Origin: Dehalococcoidia bacterium
GTDB lineage: Bacteria > Chloroflexota > Dehalococcoidia > Lucifugimonadales > SHYT01
DNA: 64,000 nucleotides
Direction of reading: 5' to 3'
Assembly (NCBI GenBank): GCA_009693055.1
Contig: SHYA01000005.1
Coordinates: 1-64,000 of the forward strand
Made by a program: the position numbers and the translations under genes. Below, piece after piece: positions 18,655 through 26,857 of the stretch. Each line of letters starts with the position of its first letter. The stretch's first letter is position 1. The notes beneath the pieces were generated by a model. That model worked only from the letters and a program-made list of their open reading frames with translations, did no database searches and was not told where the DNA came from.

Positions 18655-18722
18655 GCGGGTAATTCGGCATCTGTACGGGCAGAGGGTGGCAACTCTGCTC
18701 GGAGAAAGAGGAGGCGGAGCAC

Positions 18723-20000
18723 ATGTTCGTCGGGCATTTCACGGAGTGGCCATGGCAGGACCCTGTACAGGGGTACAAGGGGTTTGGACTGGGCCTGACC
18801 AATGAGAAGTACAACCCACAAACTGGCTCGCACCTGTACAACCGGTTCCTGGACGAGAAGCTGTACGCGGAAGAGGCGGGCTTTGATGGGCTGATGCTCA
18901 ACGAGCATCACAATACGGCCTTCTGCATGCAGGGCGTGACCAACGTGGCCGCCACCATCCTCACACGGCAGACGCGGAAGGCGAAGATCGTCATCCTGGG
19001 CAACATCCTTCCCATCTGGGAGGACCCGCTCTGGCTTGCCGAGCAGCTCGCGATGCTGGACATGATCTCGCACGGCCGGATGGTCACCGGCTGGGTGCGC
19101 GGCGGCGGCACGGAGAGCCTGTCGCACAACGCGCAGCCCACCTACAACCGCGAACGGTTCCAGGAGGCCCACGACTTCATCGTGAAGACCTGGACGACCC
19201 CTGGGCCTTTCCGCTGGGAGGGCAAGCACTTCCAGTTCAGGTATGTGAACCCCTGGTGCATGCCGTTGCAGAAGCCGCACCCCCAGATGTGGATTCCGGG
19301 CGTGGCGAGCCCCGAGACGGTGAAATGGTGCGCGGAGCATCGCTACCCGCACGTGATGCTGGCGACATTGCTGGAGCCGACCAAAGAGATGTTCCAGTTG
19401 TACGACACGCACGCGGCGGAGCTGGGGTACAAGGCCGGCCCGCAGCACCACGCGTACCTGTTCAAGGTGCACCCCGATGAAACCGAAGAGCTTGCTGAGC
19501 AGGCGGGCCGCAGGTACCTGGAGGGGGTGGACAACCCGTTCATCGCCGGAAGCCAGGGCCAGGAACGGGCGCTTGCCGCCTTCCAGCAGCTCCCAGGCAT
19601 CAGCACGAGGGCCACGCTGGACGCGTTGCGAAAGACGGTCGGGAGGGTCGCTGAAACTGGCATTGCGGCCAGCACGATAGCAACCGTCTTCTCGCCGTAC
19701 GAGGAGCAGATAAAGAACTACAGCATCATCGCCGGCACACCCAAGACCGTCATGCCGCGGATCAAGCACGTGCTGGAGACACTGCGGCCCGGCAGCGTCT
19801 TCTTCTGGGACGGCGACGGCAACATGAGCCACGAAGACCAGACCCGGAGCATCAGGCTCCACGGGCAGGAGGTCATTCCCGCCACGAAGGAGCTGGGCAA
19901 GGCGATGGGGCTGCTCAGTTCGTTCGAGAGCAACGACGGGACGGGCATCTCGCCAGAGGTCTGGGCCAAGGTCAAGAAGGACCAAACGGCGAAAGCCTAG
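18723..20000 (+). CDS. LLM class flavin-dependent oxidoreductase, copy 2 (425 aa)
   Basis: A bacterial-luciferase-like TIM-barrel enzyme using reduced flavin (FMN or F420). The N-terminus MFVGHFTEWPWQD, LMLNEHHNTAFCMQ, ARQTRKAKIVILGNILP-type strand, GRMVTGWVRGGG, and GPFRWEGKHFQFRYVNPW are shared almost word for word with copies 1 and 3. At about 425 residues it is longer than the usual 330-350; the extra part lies in the C-terminal half. ATG 18723 has GGAGGCGGAGC upstream. It has its own promoter and terminator. Substrate unknown; expanded LLM/FMNO paralogues are known from SAR202 Chloroflexota, where oxidation of recalcitrant organic matter has been proposed. Confidence 0.93.
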   Translation: MFVGHFTEWPWQDPVQGYKGFGLGLTNEKYNPQTGSHLYNRFLDEKLYAEEAGFDGLMLNEHHNTAFCMQGVTNVAATILTRQTRKAKIVILGNILPIWEDPLWLAEQLAMLDMISHGRMVTGWVRGGGTESLSHNAQPTYNRERFQEAHDFIVKTWTTPGPFRWEGKHFQFRYVNPWCMPLQKPHPQMWIPGVASPETVKWCAEHRYPHVMLATLLEPTKEMFQLYDTHAAELGYKAGPQHHAYLFKVHPDETEELAEQAGRRYLEGVDNPFIAGSQGQERALAAFQQLPGISTRATLDALRKTVGRVAETGIAASTIATVFSPYEEQIKNYSIIAGTPKTVMPRIKHVLETLRPGSVFFWDGDGNMSHEDQTRSIRLHGQEVIPATKELGKAMGLLSSFESNDGTGISPEVWAKVKKDQTAKA

Positions 20001-20026
20001 GCTCAAAGACCTCCTCAGAGCGCTTA

Positions 20027-20063
20027 AGCTACGGCCCCCACGTTGTGGGGGCCGTAGCTTTTT
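20027..20063 (+). terminator. Terminator of LLM copy 2
   Basis: AGCTACGGCCCCCA and TGGGGGCCGTAGCT enclose a short loop and are followed by TTTTT. Nearly identical to the terminator of copy 3 at 21525. Confidence 0.92.
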
Positions 20064-20136
20064 GTAGGACCGGCACTCCAACGCCCGGAGCACAGAGTCC
20101 ATTCGTGTCGAGTAGGTGGCGCCCTCAGGCGTGGCG

Positions 20137-20166
20137 TTGACAGCGCTCGGAAATCGGTGATAGATT
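20137..20166 (+). promoter_or_regulatory. Promoter of LLM copy 3
   Basis: TTGACA (20137-20142), 18-base spacer, TAGATT (20161-20166), with the same GTGATAGnTTGCG context as the promoter of copy 2. Confidence 0.68.
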
Positions 20167-20228
20167 GCGACCATCGGCTCTTCTCTACTGTACAGTGGGG
20201 AAGACGAGAGGGTTAGGGAGGTGGGCAC

Positions 20229-21494
20229 ATGCTAGTAGGACACTTCACGGAGCAACCTTGGCAGGACCCCAAGCTGGAAGTGGGAGGGATAGGGAATATA
20301 ACCAGCACCAGCAACAAGTACTACGACCCTGAAATTGGGGCGCAACTGTACAACCGGTACATTGACGAGAAGATGTACGCGGAGGAGGTGGGGTTTGAGG
20401 CGCTCATGATGAATGAGCACCACAACACGCCGTTCTGCATGCAGAGCGTCACCAACGTAGACCTGACCATCTTGGCGCGGCAGACCAGGACGGCCAAGCT
20501 CATTATGCTGGGCAATATTCTGCCTGCCTGGGATGACCCTCTGTGGCTGGCCGAGCACCTGGCGATGGTGGATATGATCTCGGGCGGCCGGCTCGTCTCC
20601 GGCATCGTGCGCGGCGGCGGGACGGAGAGCCTGGCGCACAATGCGAACACGACGTACAACCGGGAGCGGTTCAATGAGGCCCACGACTTCATCATCAAGA
20701 CGTGGACGACGCCTGGGCCATTCCGGTGGGAGGGGAAGCACTACCAGTTTCGGTACGTGAACCCGTGGTGCCTGCCTCTCCAGAAGCCACATCCACAGAT
20801 CTGGGTGCCTGGCGTGTCCAGCCCTGAGACGATCAAGTGGTGCGCCGAGCATCGGTACCCGTACGTGATGCTGGCCACGCAGCTTGAGCCGACCAAAGAG
20901 ATGTTTGACCTCTACCATCAGCATTCTGCGGAGCTAGGGTATAAGTCGGGAACGCAGAATCTCGGCTACCTGTTTAAGGTGCACGTGGAGGAGACGGAAG
21001 AGCTGGCGGACGAGGTGGGGCGCAAGTTTCTGGGAGGTGTCTACAACCCGTTCATCCAGCAGGGGAATGAGGCTGCCATTCCAGCCCACTTGTTCTTGCC
21101 GCCAGGCTATACGTCCCGTGCTTCGGTCCAGAGAATGCTCAAGCTGAATACCGACCAGGTGACTGGCCGTACCTCGCTCTTGGGTGGCAGCTACGAGGAC
21201 AACGTGCGGAAGTACAGCATCATCTCCGGTACACCGAAACAGGTCATGCCCAAAGTCAGGCACGTATTGGAGTACCTGCGTCCAGGCACCGCGTTCCTGT
21301 GGGACGGCGACGGCTCCATGTCGCACGAAGATCAGATACGCAGCCTGCGGCTGCATGGCCAAGAGGTTATCCCGGCGATCAAGGAGATGGCCAAAGAACT
21401 GGACCTGAAGGGCTCGTTTGACACCAAGGACGGTACGGGCATCTCGGCGGAGGTCTGGGCCAAGGTCAAGCAGCAGCAAACAGCTAAAGCCTAA
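20229..21494 (+). CDS. LLM class flavin-dependent oxidoreductase, copy 3 (421 aa)
   Basis: Third member of the local LLM family: MLVGHFTEQPWQDP at the N-terminus, LMMNEHHNTPFCMQ, GRLVSGIVRGGGTES, GPFRWEGKHYQFRYVNPW, and a C-terminal WDGDGSMSHEDQ segment also found in copies 1 and 2. It ends KQQQTAKA, like the KxxQTAKA ends of the other two. Divergence is concentrated around residues 275-320 (after YNPFIQQGNEAA), a likely substrate-facing region. ATG 20229 follows GGGAGGTGGGC. Intact, with its own promoter and terminator. Specific substrate unknown. Confidence 0.93.
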   Translation: MLVGHFTEQPWQDPKLEVGGIGNITSTSNKYYDPEIGAQLYNRYIDEKMYAEEVGFEALMMNEHHNTPFCMQSVTNVDLTILARQTRTAKLIMLGNILPAWDDPLWLAEHLAMVDMISGGRLVSGIVRGGGTESLAHNANTTYNRERFNEAHDFIIKTWTTPGPFRWEGKHYQFRYVNPWCLPLQKPHPQIWVPGVSSPETIKWCAEHRYPYVMLATQLEPTKEMFDLYHQHSAELGYKSGTQNLGYLFKVHVEETEELADEVGRKFLGGVYNPFIQQGNEAAIPAHLFLPPGYTSRASVQRMLKLNTDQVTGRTSLLGGSYEDNVRKYSIISGTPKQVMPKVRHVLEYLRPGTAFLWDGDGSMSHEDQIRSLRLHGQEVIPAIKEMAKELDLKGSFDTKDGTGISAEVWAKVKQQQTAKA

Positions 21495-21524
21495 CTAAGC
21501 TCAAGGACCCCCTTAGAGCGCGCA

Positions 21525-21561
21525 AACTACGGCCCCCAGGTTTTGGGGGCCGTAGTTTTTT
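21525..21561 (+). terminator. Terminator of LLM copy 3
   Basis: AACTACGGCCCCCA and TGGGGGCCGTAGTT arms followed by TTTT. Homologous in sequence and in distance from the stop to the copy 2 terminator. Confidence 0.92.
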
Positions 21562-21655
21562 GTAGGACAGGCGCTCTCTGAGTCTTCTTGTCACTGCTCA
21601 CTACTTTTGGGGAAATGCGTTACAGTCCTTAGAAGGCTGCCACTGGGAGGTTGCG

Positions 21656-22867
21656 TTGGAAAAAGTTGGTCTCAGCATTGTGGTCGCACTCACAGTCGCT
21701 CTAGCTCTTGCGTGTGGAGGGAATGGAGAGGAAGAGGCGAGTGTGTCGTCTCCGTCTCCAGAGTTTATATTTGCCAGCCCGGCGCACTCACCCGCGGAGT
21801 TCTTCCCAGAGGCCGACGAGCCGTCACCCATAGCTGCTCCTGCTCCTTCTAGGCGTGGCGTGGAGTTAGACACCCAATCGGGTGCGACTGGATCTGGTTC
21901 TACCGGAAATCTTCAGACGGCCGACCGGCAGGTCATTTCTACGGCGTCCATGTCTGTTCAGGTAGCGGACGTTCCGCAGGCCCTCTCACAGGTGCGTGCC
22001 GTCGCCGAGGGTCTGGGCGGATTCGTGGAGAACCTGAACAGCTCCGGCGGCGAGGGACAGCCGCAATACGCAACCGTCACGGTGCGCGTGCCGCAGGACC
22101 AGTTCTTCACCGCCGTGGAGCGCATCAGTGTGCTTGGCGAGGTGCAGAACCAGAACCTGGGGTCTGAGGACGTGACGGAGCAGTTCATTGACCTGAAGGC
22201 GCGGCTTCAGAGCGCCCAGCGTGAAGAGCTTAGCCTCCTGTCGCTGCTTGAAAAGGCGGACACGGTGAGCGATATCCTGGTCATCGAGCGGGAGTTGACG
22301 CGCCTCCGTTCTGAGATCGAGCGGCTGCAGGGGCAGATCAACTTCCTGGAGCGCCGCCTGGACCTGGCGACCATCAGCGTGTCCCTCGCGGAGGAGTTTG
22401 AGGACGCGGGGACGCCACCATCAGCCTCTTTGACGTTGGGCGTCCCGGCTGTTGACCGGAGCGTGGACGAGGTCAAGGCCCTGGTGAGCAGCCTCAACGG
22501 CGTTGTGGACGGGGTCTTCTTCTCCAAGCGGGGTGACGACGAGCGCGCCGAGGTATCGCTGCGCGTGTTCGCCACTGACTTTACGAGGGTGCTCGCCGCG
22601 ATGGAGCGAATGGGCGACGTGCGCAGCAAAGAGGTGACCGAGGGGACGCCACCTTCCGCGGACGCGAAGCCGCCGGAGAAGCCCAACGCGTACGTGCAGC
22701 TCTCGCTTGCGCGGGCGGAGGAGTCCAACGCCGGGCTCATCGCGGCGATCGTGGTGCCGTCGGTGGCTGCGGGCATTCTGGCGGTGCTGGCCGCGTTCCG
22801 GTATGGCCGCAGGCGGAGCGGCGGGGGTAGACTCCCTAAAGTTCTGAACGTGCGCGCTAGGCGTTGA
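21656..22867 (+). CDS. DUF4349-domain lipoprotein (403 aa)
   Basis: The TTG start at 21656 (GGGAGG upstream) opens a lipoprotein signal with lipobox LALAC, giving Cys20 as the acylated residue, then an acidic, Ser/Pro-rich linker to about residue 85. Residues about 90-345 match the DUF4349 family: RQVISTASMSVQVADV, a central coiled coil (ERELTRLRSEIERLQGQINFLERR), and a C-terminal TM helix near residues 362-384 followed by a basic tail. It is therefore anchored at the outside of the membrane at both ends. DUF4349 function is not established. It overlaps the end of the convergent LLM gene by 11 bases. Confidence 0.87.
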   Translation: MEKVGLSIVVALTVALALACGGNGEEEASVSSPSPEFIFASPAHSPAEFFPEADEPSPIAAPAPSRRGVELDTQSGATGSGSTGNLQTADRQVISTASMSVQVADVPQALSQVRAVAEGLGGFVENLNSSGGEGQPQYATVTVRVPQDQFFTAVERISVLGEVQNQNLGSEDVTEQFIDLKARLQSAQREELSLLSLLEKADTVSDILVIERELTRLRSEIERLQGQINFLERRLDLATISVSLAEEFEDAGTPPSASLTLGVPAVDRSVDEVKALVSSLNGVVDGVFFSKRGDDERAEVSLRVFATDFTRVLAAMERMGDVRSKEVTEGTPPSADAKPPEKPNAYVQLSLARAEESNAGLIAAIVVPSVAAGILAVLAAFRYGRRRSGGGRLPKVLNVRARR

Positions 22868-23837
22868 GCTTCGGAGCGACCTCTTCAGCGAACAGGTGAA
22901 GCGGCTCCAGCGTTTCCGCGTCGGGGAAGCTGAATATCGGGTACTCAGCGCCGGCGTCAACAAGCTGCTGGCACTGCTCAATGCACTGCTCCGGCGTGCC
23001 TGCGACCACGCCCCACGTCTCCTGGTTATTGCCCAAGCCGCCGGGGTAGTACCTGGCAAGCTTCCGCGTCAGCTCGGCCTCGTTGCGTGCGATGACCATC
23101 TGACCCAGGCGCGTCTTCAGGATGCTGGCCGGGTCGCGGCCAACGTCAGCGCAGTGCTTCGCCAAAATGTCGTACTTCCTCTTGAGGGACTCCGGGTTGC
23201 CGAAGAGGTTGCTCGCCTCCGCGTATTGCGCCACGAGCCTGAGTGTGACCTGTTCACCGCCGCCACCAATCAGGATGGGTGGCCGGGGCCTTTGGACCGG
23301 GCGTGGCTCGCAGATGACGTCTGCGATGGTGTAGTACTTCCCCTGGAAGGAAGGGCGTTCCTCCGTCCACATCTTGATGATGATCTGGAGCGCCTCGCGC
23401 AGCCGACCCATGCGGTCTTTCAGGGGAGGAAACTCCCAACCGTAGGCGTTGAATTCGCGCTCGAACCACCCCGCGCCAATGCCCATGAACAGCCTGCCGT
23501 TGCTGATCACGTCCAGCGTGGCGCCGATCTTGGCGAGGTGCGCCGGGTTCCGGTACGGCGTGCCGGTGACCATGGTGCCCAGGCGGATGCGCGAGGTCGC
23601 GGCTGCCAGGGCAGCGAGGGCGGTGTACGGCTCCAGGATTGGTTCTTCGGCAGCCCCGACAAACGGGATCTGGATAAAGTGGTCCATGACCCAGAACGAG
23701 TCAAAACCAACGCGTTCAGCTTCCTGCGCGATGCGCTGTACGTTCCGAAACACCGCGTGGCCGTCCGCTGGACGCTCGCCCCGAGGCGGCATCTGCGGGA
23801 ACGTGTGCGAGGGTTGTTGAATACCGAACTTGATCAT
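22857..23837 (-). CDS. LLM class oxidoreductase, F420-dependent-like (326 aa)
   Basis: A luciferase-like TIM barrel of normal length, unlike the three long paralogues upstream. It shows FGIQQPSHTFPQM at the N-terminus, EAERVGFDSFWVMDHF, RIRLGTMVTGTPYRNPAHLAKIGATLD-type strand and helix, GRLFMGIGAGWFEREF, and PPILIGGGGEQ near residue 195. These are typical of the F420-dependent subgroup, although cofactor choice cannot be proved from sequence. The ATG at 23837 has a TAGGAGG ribosome site; an upstream extension is not used. Convergent with the DUF4349 gene and divergent from the MBL gene. Confidence 0.9.
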   Translation of the reverse strand: MIKFGIQQPSHTFPQMPPRGERPADGHAVFRNVQRIAQEAERVGFDSFWVMDHFIQIPFVGAAEEPILEPYTALAALAAATSRIRLGTMVTGTPYRNPAHLAKIGATLDVISNGRLFMGIGAGWFEREFNAYGWEFPPLKDRMGRLREALQIIIKMWTEERPSFQGKYYTIADVICEPRPVQRPRPPILIGGGGEQVTLRLVAQYAEASNLFGNPESLKRKYDILAKHCADVGRDPASILKTRLGQMVIARNEAELTRKLARYYPGGLGNNQETWGVVAGTPEQCIEQCQQLVDAGAEYPIFSFPDAETLEPLHLFAEEVAPKLNA

Positions 23838-23908
23838 GCGGCCTCCTACGGGGATGGCGTGTCCAGGATGGTAAAGCATTGCATGATGAGAGGCAAGAAA
23901 GGCCCTGC

Positions 23909-23914
23909 TATACT
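23909..23914 (+). promoter_or_regulatory. -10 of a leaderless promoter for the MBL gene
   Basis: TATACT ends 6 bases before ATG 23921, so transcription would begin at or next to the start codon. No ribosome binding site is present. Confidence 0.65.
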
Positions 23915-23920
23915 GCCGCC

Positions 23921-24580
23921 ATGTTGCTGAAGACACTGGTGGTCGGCCCGCTGAGCACCAACTGCTACCTGCTGGCTTCCCAGCGCGCGAAAGAGGCGCT
24001 GGTGGTGGACCCGGGCGCAGAGGGCGAGCGGATTGTGCAGGAGCTTGCCGCGCTTGGCTTGCGCGCCACGGTGCTGGTGAGCACGCACGGCCACTTTGAC
24101 CACACCGGCGCGGTTGGCGCGGTGCAGGCGAGGATCAGCGAGCAGGCGGAGACGCCCCCTGCGTTCGCCATCCACGAGGCGGACGCGCCCGCGCTCTCTC
24201 GCGGCTCCGCGCTCCAGCTTGCGTACCCAGGCTATCAGGAGCCGCCCAAGCCGGATCGGCTGCTGAGCGCCGATGACGTGCTTGAGGTGGGAGAGCTGCA
24301 GGTGCAGGTGCTCGAGACGCCGGGTCACACGCCTGGAAGCATCTGCTTGTACTTGGCCTCCGCGAGCGGGAGTTTGGTGTTCACGGGCGACACGCTGTTC
24401 CAGATGAGCATTGGCCGCACCGACTTTGCTGGCGGCGACCAGCGGCAGGAGCTAGCGAGCATCGCGAGCAGGCTGCTGGTGCTGCCGGACGAGACGCGCG
24501 TTTTTCCGGGCCACGGACCAGCCACTACGATTGGCGACGAGCGGCGCTGGAACCCGTTCCTGCGTTCGCTGCGAGTATAG
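23921..24580 (+). CDS. MBL-fold metallo-hydrolase, glyoxalase II-like (219 aa)
   Basis: A metallo-beta-lactamase-fold hydrolase with the full dinuclear metal set: STHGHFDHTGAV (HxHxDH), TPGHTPGS, FTGDTLF and the late FPGHGP histidine. It resembles the YcbL/glyoxalase II group of thioester hydrolases; a bacterial hydroxyacylglutathione hydrolase or persulfide-related role is possible but not shown. The ATG at 23921 is chosen over an upstream frame start because conserved sequence (LKTLVVGPLSTNCYLL) begins there and a -10 hexamer sits 6 bases before it. Appears leaderless. Confidence 0.9.
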   Translation: MLLKTLVVGPLSTNCYLLASQRAKEALVVDPGAEGERIVQELAALGLRATVLVSTHGHFDHTGAVGAVQARISEQAETPPAFAIHEADAPALSRGSALQLAYPGYQEPPKPDRLLSADDVLEVGELQVQVLETPGHTPGSICLYLASASGSLVFTGDTLFQMSIGRTDFAGGDQRQELASIASRLLVLPDETRVFPGHGPATTIGDERRWNPFLRSLRV

Positions 24581-25018
24581 CGGCTGACTTCTCGCAAAAT
24601 CCTCCGCTTCCCCTATGCCGGGGGTGCTGCTTTGGAATTGTTTTGCGCGGATGCTACGCCGCAGAAAAACATTGGGAGAAACGAATCCGAGTTTCGTCAA
24701 CCCTTGTTCTCTGAGGCTGCGGCGCCAAGGAAGCGGACGAACGCGTTGACATGTGGCGAGAGTGGCAGAGAGGCGCGAGTCCGGGGAAGGGGCGGATGGC
24801 AGCAGGGCGCGGCCCTGCACCCTCAACATTGGCCTGGCACGATATGGCGGTGGGGTGGTACAGTGGGCAGTTGCGCGGCGACGGAGGGCGCGATACGCTG
24901 TGGGACGGTGTTCCGTGTGCAGTCGAGAGGCCGGGTTGCTGTAACCTGACGTGCGGGGAGATTCCTCGTCCCGATGCTTCGGGACTCAGAATGACGACGG
25001 GAAACAGGAGGCGGTTTT
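24581..25018. other. 438-base non-coding stretch before glyS
   Basis: No convincing gene. It holds a possible small hairpin (ACGAA/TTCGT) near 24680-24700, an isolated TTGACA at 24747-24752 with no matching -10, and a dispersed-repeat copy at 24957-24998. I looked for a T-box leader because glyS follows; GGTGGTAC occurs near 24856, but the rest of the T-box consensus is not there. Confidence 0.55.
24957..24998 (+). repeat. Dispersed repeat, GAGATTCCTC...GAATGAC family
   Basis: GGGGAGATTCCTC, an internal hairpin (GTCCCGA / TCGGGAC), then CAGAATGAC. Related copies occur at about 28338-28370 and 34918-35013. Confidence 0.65.
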
Positions 25019-26611
25019 GTGGCCAGGGGCATAGAGCGCGTCACGTTGGAGACGCTGGTGTCGCTGTGCAAGCGGCGCGGCATCATTTTCCAGGGGAGCG
25101 AGATCTACGGCGGCCTGGCCAACGCGTGGGACTACGGGCCCGCAGGGGTGGAGCTGAAGCGGAACGTGAAGGAGGCGTGGTGGCGGCACGTGGTGCTGAA
25201 GCGGGACGATGTGGTGGGGCTGGACGCGGCGATCGTGATGCACCCACGTACGTGGGAGGCGAGCGGGCACACGGCGAGCTTTAGTGACCCGTTCGCGTCG
25301 TGCCCCGGCTGCGATCGGACGTGGCGGGCGGACCACGTGCCGCAGTTTCTGTGGGAGTGCGCTTGGTGGGAGTCACTGTGGAAGGCGGTGCGCGGTCCCA
25401 TGACGAGCGGCGGCAAGCCGGAGGAGGTGGCGCGGGCGTTCCAGCGATGGGCTGAGGGGGACGGCAAGAAGAAGGCGCCGAACCTGGGCGTGGCGCAGAA
25501 GCCGGCCTTAGCGGGGCAGGCGGCCCAGTCCATCGCGCGGTTCGGCGGGCCGGAGGACGCGGAGTACCTGGCGTTTGCGCTGCTGCTGAACGGGCCGGAG
25601 GCGAAGCAGATGCCGTGCCCGACGTGCGGGGCGGAGCTGTCGGCGCCGCAGCCGGCGAACCTGATGCTCACCACATTCCTGGGGCCGATCCGCGCGACGG
25701 CGCAGGAGGTGTACCTTCGGCCCGAGACGGCGCAGGGCATCTTTGTGAACTTCGCGAATGTGCTGACGGCGACGCGCAAGAAGCTGCCGTTCGGCATCGC
25801 GCAGGTGGGCAAGTCGTTCCGGAACGAGATCACGCCGGGGAACTTCACGTTCCGCACGCGCGAGTTCGAGCAGATGGAGCTGGAGTTCTTCGTGAAGCCG
25901 GGGACGGACGAGGAGTGGCACGAGCGGTGGATCCAGGAGCGGCACGTGTGGTATCTGCGGTACGGGCTACGCGCGGAGAACCTGCGGCTGCGCAAGCACG
26001 GCGCGGAGGAGCTTTCGCACTACTCCAAGGGCACGACGGACATTGAGTACCGGTTCCCGTGGGGATGGGCGGAGCTGGAGGGGATCGCGAACCGGACAGA
26101 CTACGACCTGAAGCGGCACTCGGAGTTCAGCGGGCAGAAGCTGGACTACTTTGACGAGGAGACGCAGACGCACGTGACGCCGTACGTGATTGAGCCGTCG
26201 GGGGGCGTGGACCGGGCGACGCTGGCGTTCCTGGCGGACGCGTACGACGAGGAAGAGGTTAAGGGCGAGAAGCGGACGGTGCTGCGGCTGCACCCGGCGC
26301 TGGCGCCGATCAAGGCGGCGGTGCTGCCGCTAAGCCGCAACGAGAAGCTGACGCCGCTGGCGCGTGAGGTGTACCTGGGGCTGAAGTCCCAACTGGCGAG
26401 TCGGGACTGGCCGGTGGAGTACGACGACGCGCAGAGCATCGGGCGACGGTACCGGCGGTTTGACGAGCTTGGGACGCCGCTGTGCGTCACGGTGGACTTC
26501 CAGTCGCTAGAGGATGGGCAGGTGACGGTGCGGGAGCGGGACAGCATGGAGCAGGTGCGGGTGCCGATTGGGGATGTGGCGCGGGTGGTGGAGGAGAGGA
26601 TGGCGACCTAA
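25019..26611 (+). CDS. glyS: Glycine--tRNA ligase, single-chain class II type (530 aa)
   Basis: Charges tRNA-Gly. The alpha2 (eukaryote/archaea-like, GlyQS) type is shown by RGIIFQGSEIYGGLANAWDYGPAGVELKRN at the N-terminus, the class II motif 2 region KSFRNEITPGNFTFRTREFEQMELEFF, and motif 3-like EPSGGVDRATLAFL near residue 400. A zinc-binding insertion has CPGC (residues about 98-101) and CPTC (about 199-202). The C-terminal anticodon-binding domain includes YDDAQSIGRRYRR-type sequence. GTG start behind AGGAGG. The stop codon TAA lies at the edge of a palindromic repeat (26612-26648). Confidence 0.95.
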   Translation: MARGIERVTLETLVSLCKRRGIIFQGSEIYGGLANAWDYGPAGVELKRNVKEAWWRHVVLKRDDVVGLDAAIVMHPRTWEASGHTASFSDPFASCPGCDRTWRADHVPQFLWECAWWESLWKAVRGPMTSGGKPEEVARAFQRWAEGDGKKKAPNLGVAQKPALAGQAAQSIARFGGPEDAEYLAFALLLNGPEAKQMPCPTCGAELSAPQPANLMLTTFLGPIRATAQEVYLRPETAQGIFVNFANVLTATRKKLPFGIAQVGKSFRNEITPGNFTFRTREFEQMELEFFVKPGTDEEWHERWIQERHVWYLRYGLRAENLRLRKHGAEELSHYSKGTTDIEYRFPWGWAELEGIANRTDYDLKRHSEFSGQKLDYFDEETQTHVTPYVIEPSGGVDRATLAFLADAYDEEEVKGEKRTVLRLHPALAPIKAAVLPLSRNEKLTPLAREVYLGLKSQLASRDWPVEYDDAQSIGRRYRRFDELGTPLCVTVDFQSLEDGQVTVRERDSMEQVRVPIGDVARVVEERMAT

Positions 26612-26648
26612 CCCCCAGTCCCTTCCCTGCTAGGGAAGGGACTGGGGG
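26612..26648. repeat. Palindromic CCCC...GGGG repeat after glyS
   Basis: A near-perfect hairpin with arms CCCCCAGTCCCTTCCCT and AGGGAAGGGACTGGGGG, immediately after the glyS stop. No T tract follows. Family members: 51432-51453 and 52277-52302. Confidence 0.8.
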
Positions 26649-26738
26649 CCGAATGACGAGCGCGGCGGCCTCATAGAACTGTACTTCAACTATGAAGGGG
26701 AGTCCAGAGGGGCCTCTGGCCCCGCTGGCGTGCGCGCT

Positions 26739-26786
26739 CATCCTTCGGCCCGGCTCAGGCTTCGCCCTGAGTTTACCGAAGAGACC
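26739..26786. repeat. Dispersed repeat, CTTCG...GGCTCAGG family
   Basis: CATCCTTCGGCCCGGCTCAGG followed by CTTCGCCCTGAG and CTTTACCGAAG-like sequence. A diverged relative of the TTCGACAGGCTCAG repeats inside sbcD and at 60816 and 63217. Confidence 0.55.
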
Positions 26787-26857
26787 AGCGGCTTTGTTCT
26801 TCTCGCGTACCTCACGCCTCCGCTACAATGACCCCATCCAGGATAGGCGGATTTGCC

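Noticed and set aside
17670-20228. Minus-strand frame of 852 codons opposite folP, folK and LLM copy 2
   Set aside because: Antisense shadow; the opposite strand encodes three recognisable enzymes with conserved motifs.
24581-25018. T-box riboswitch before glyS
   Set aside because: GGTGGTAC near 24856 recalls the T-box, but the full TGGnACCGCG sequence, a Stem I with its AGTA and GNTG elements and a terminator alternative are all missing.
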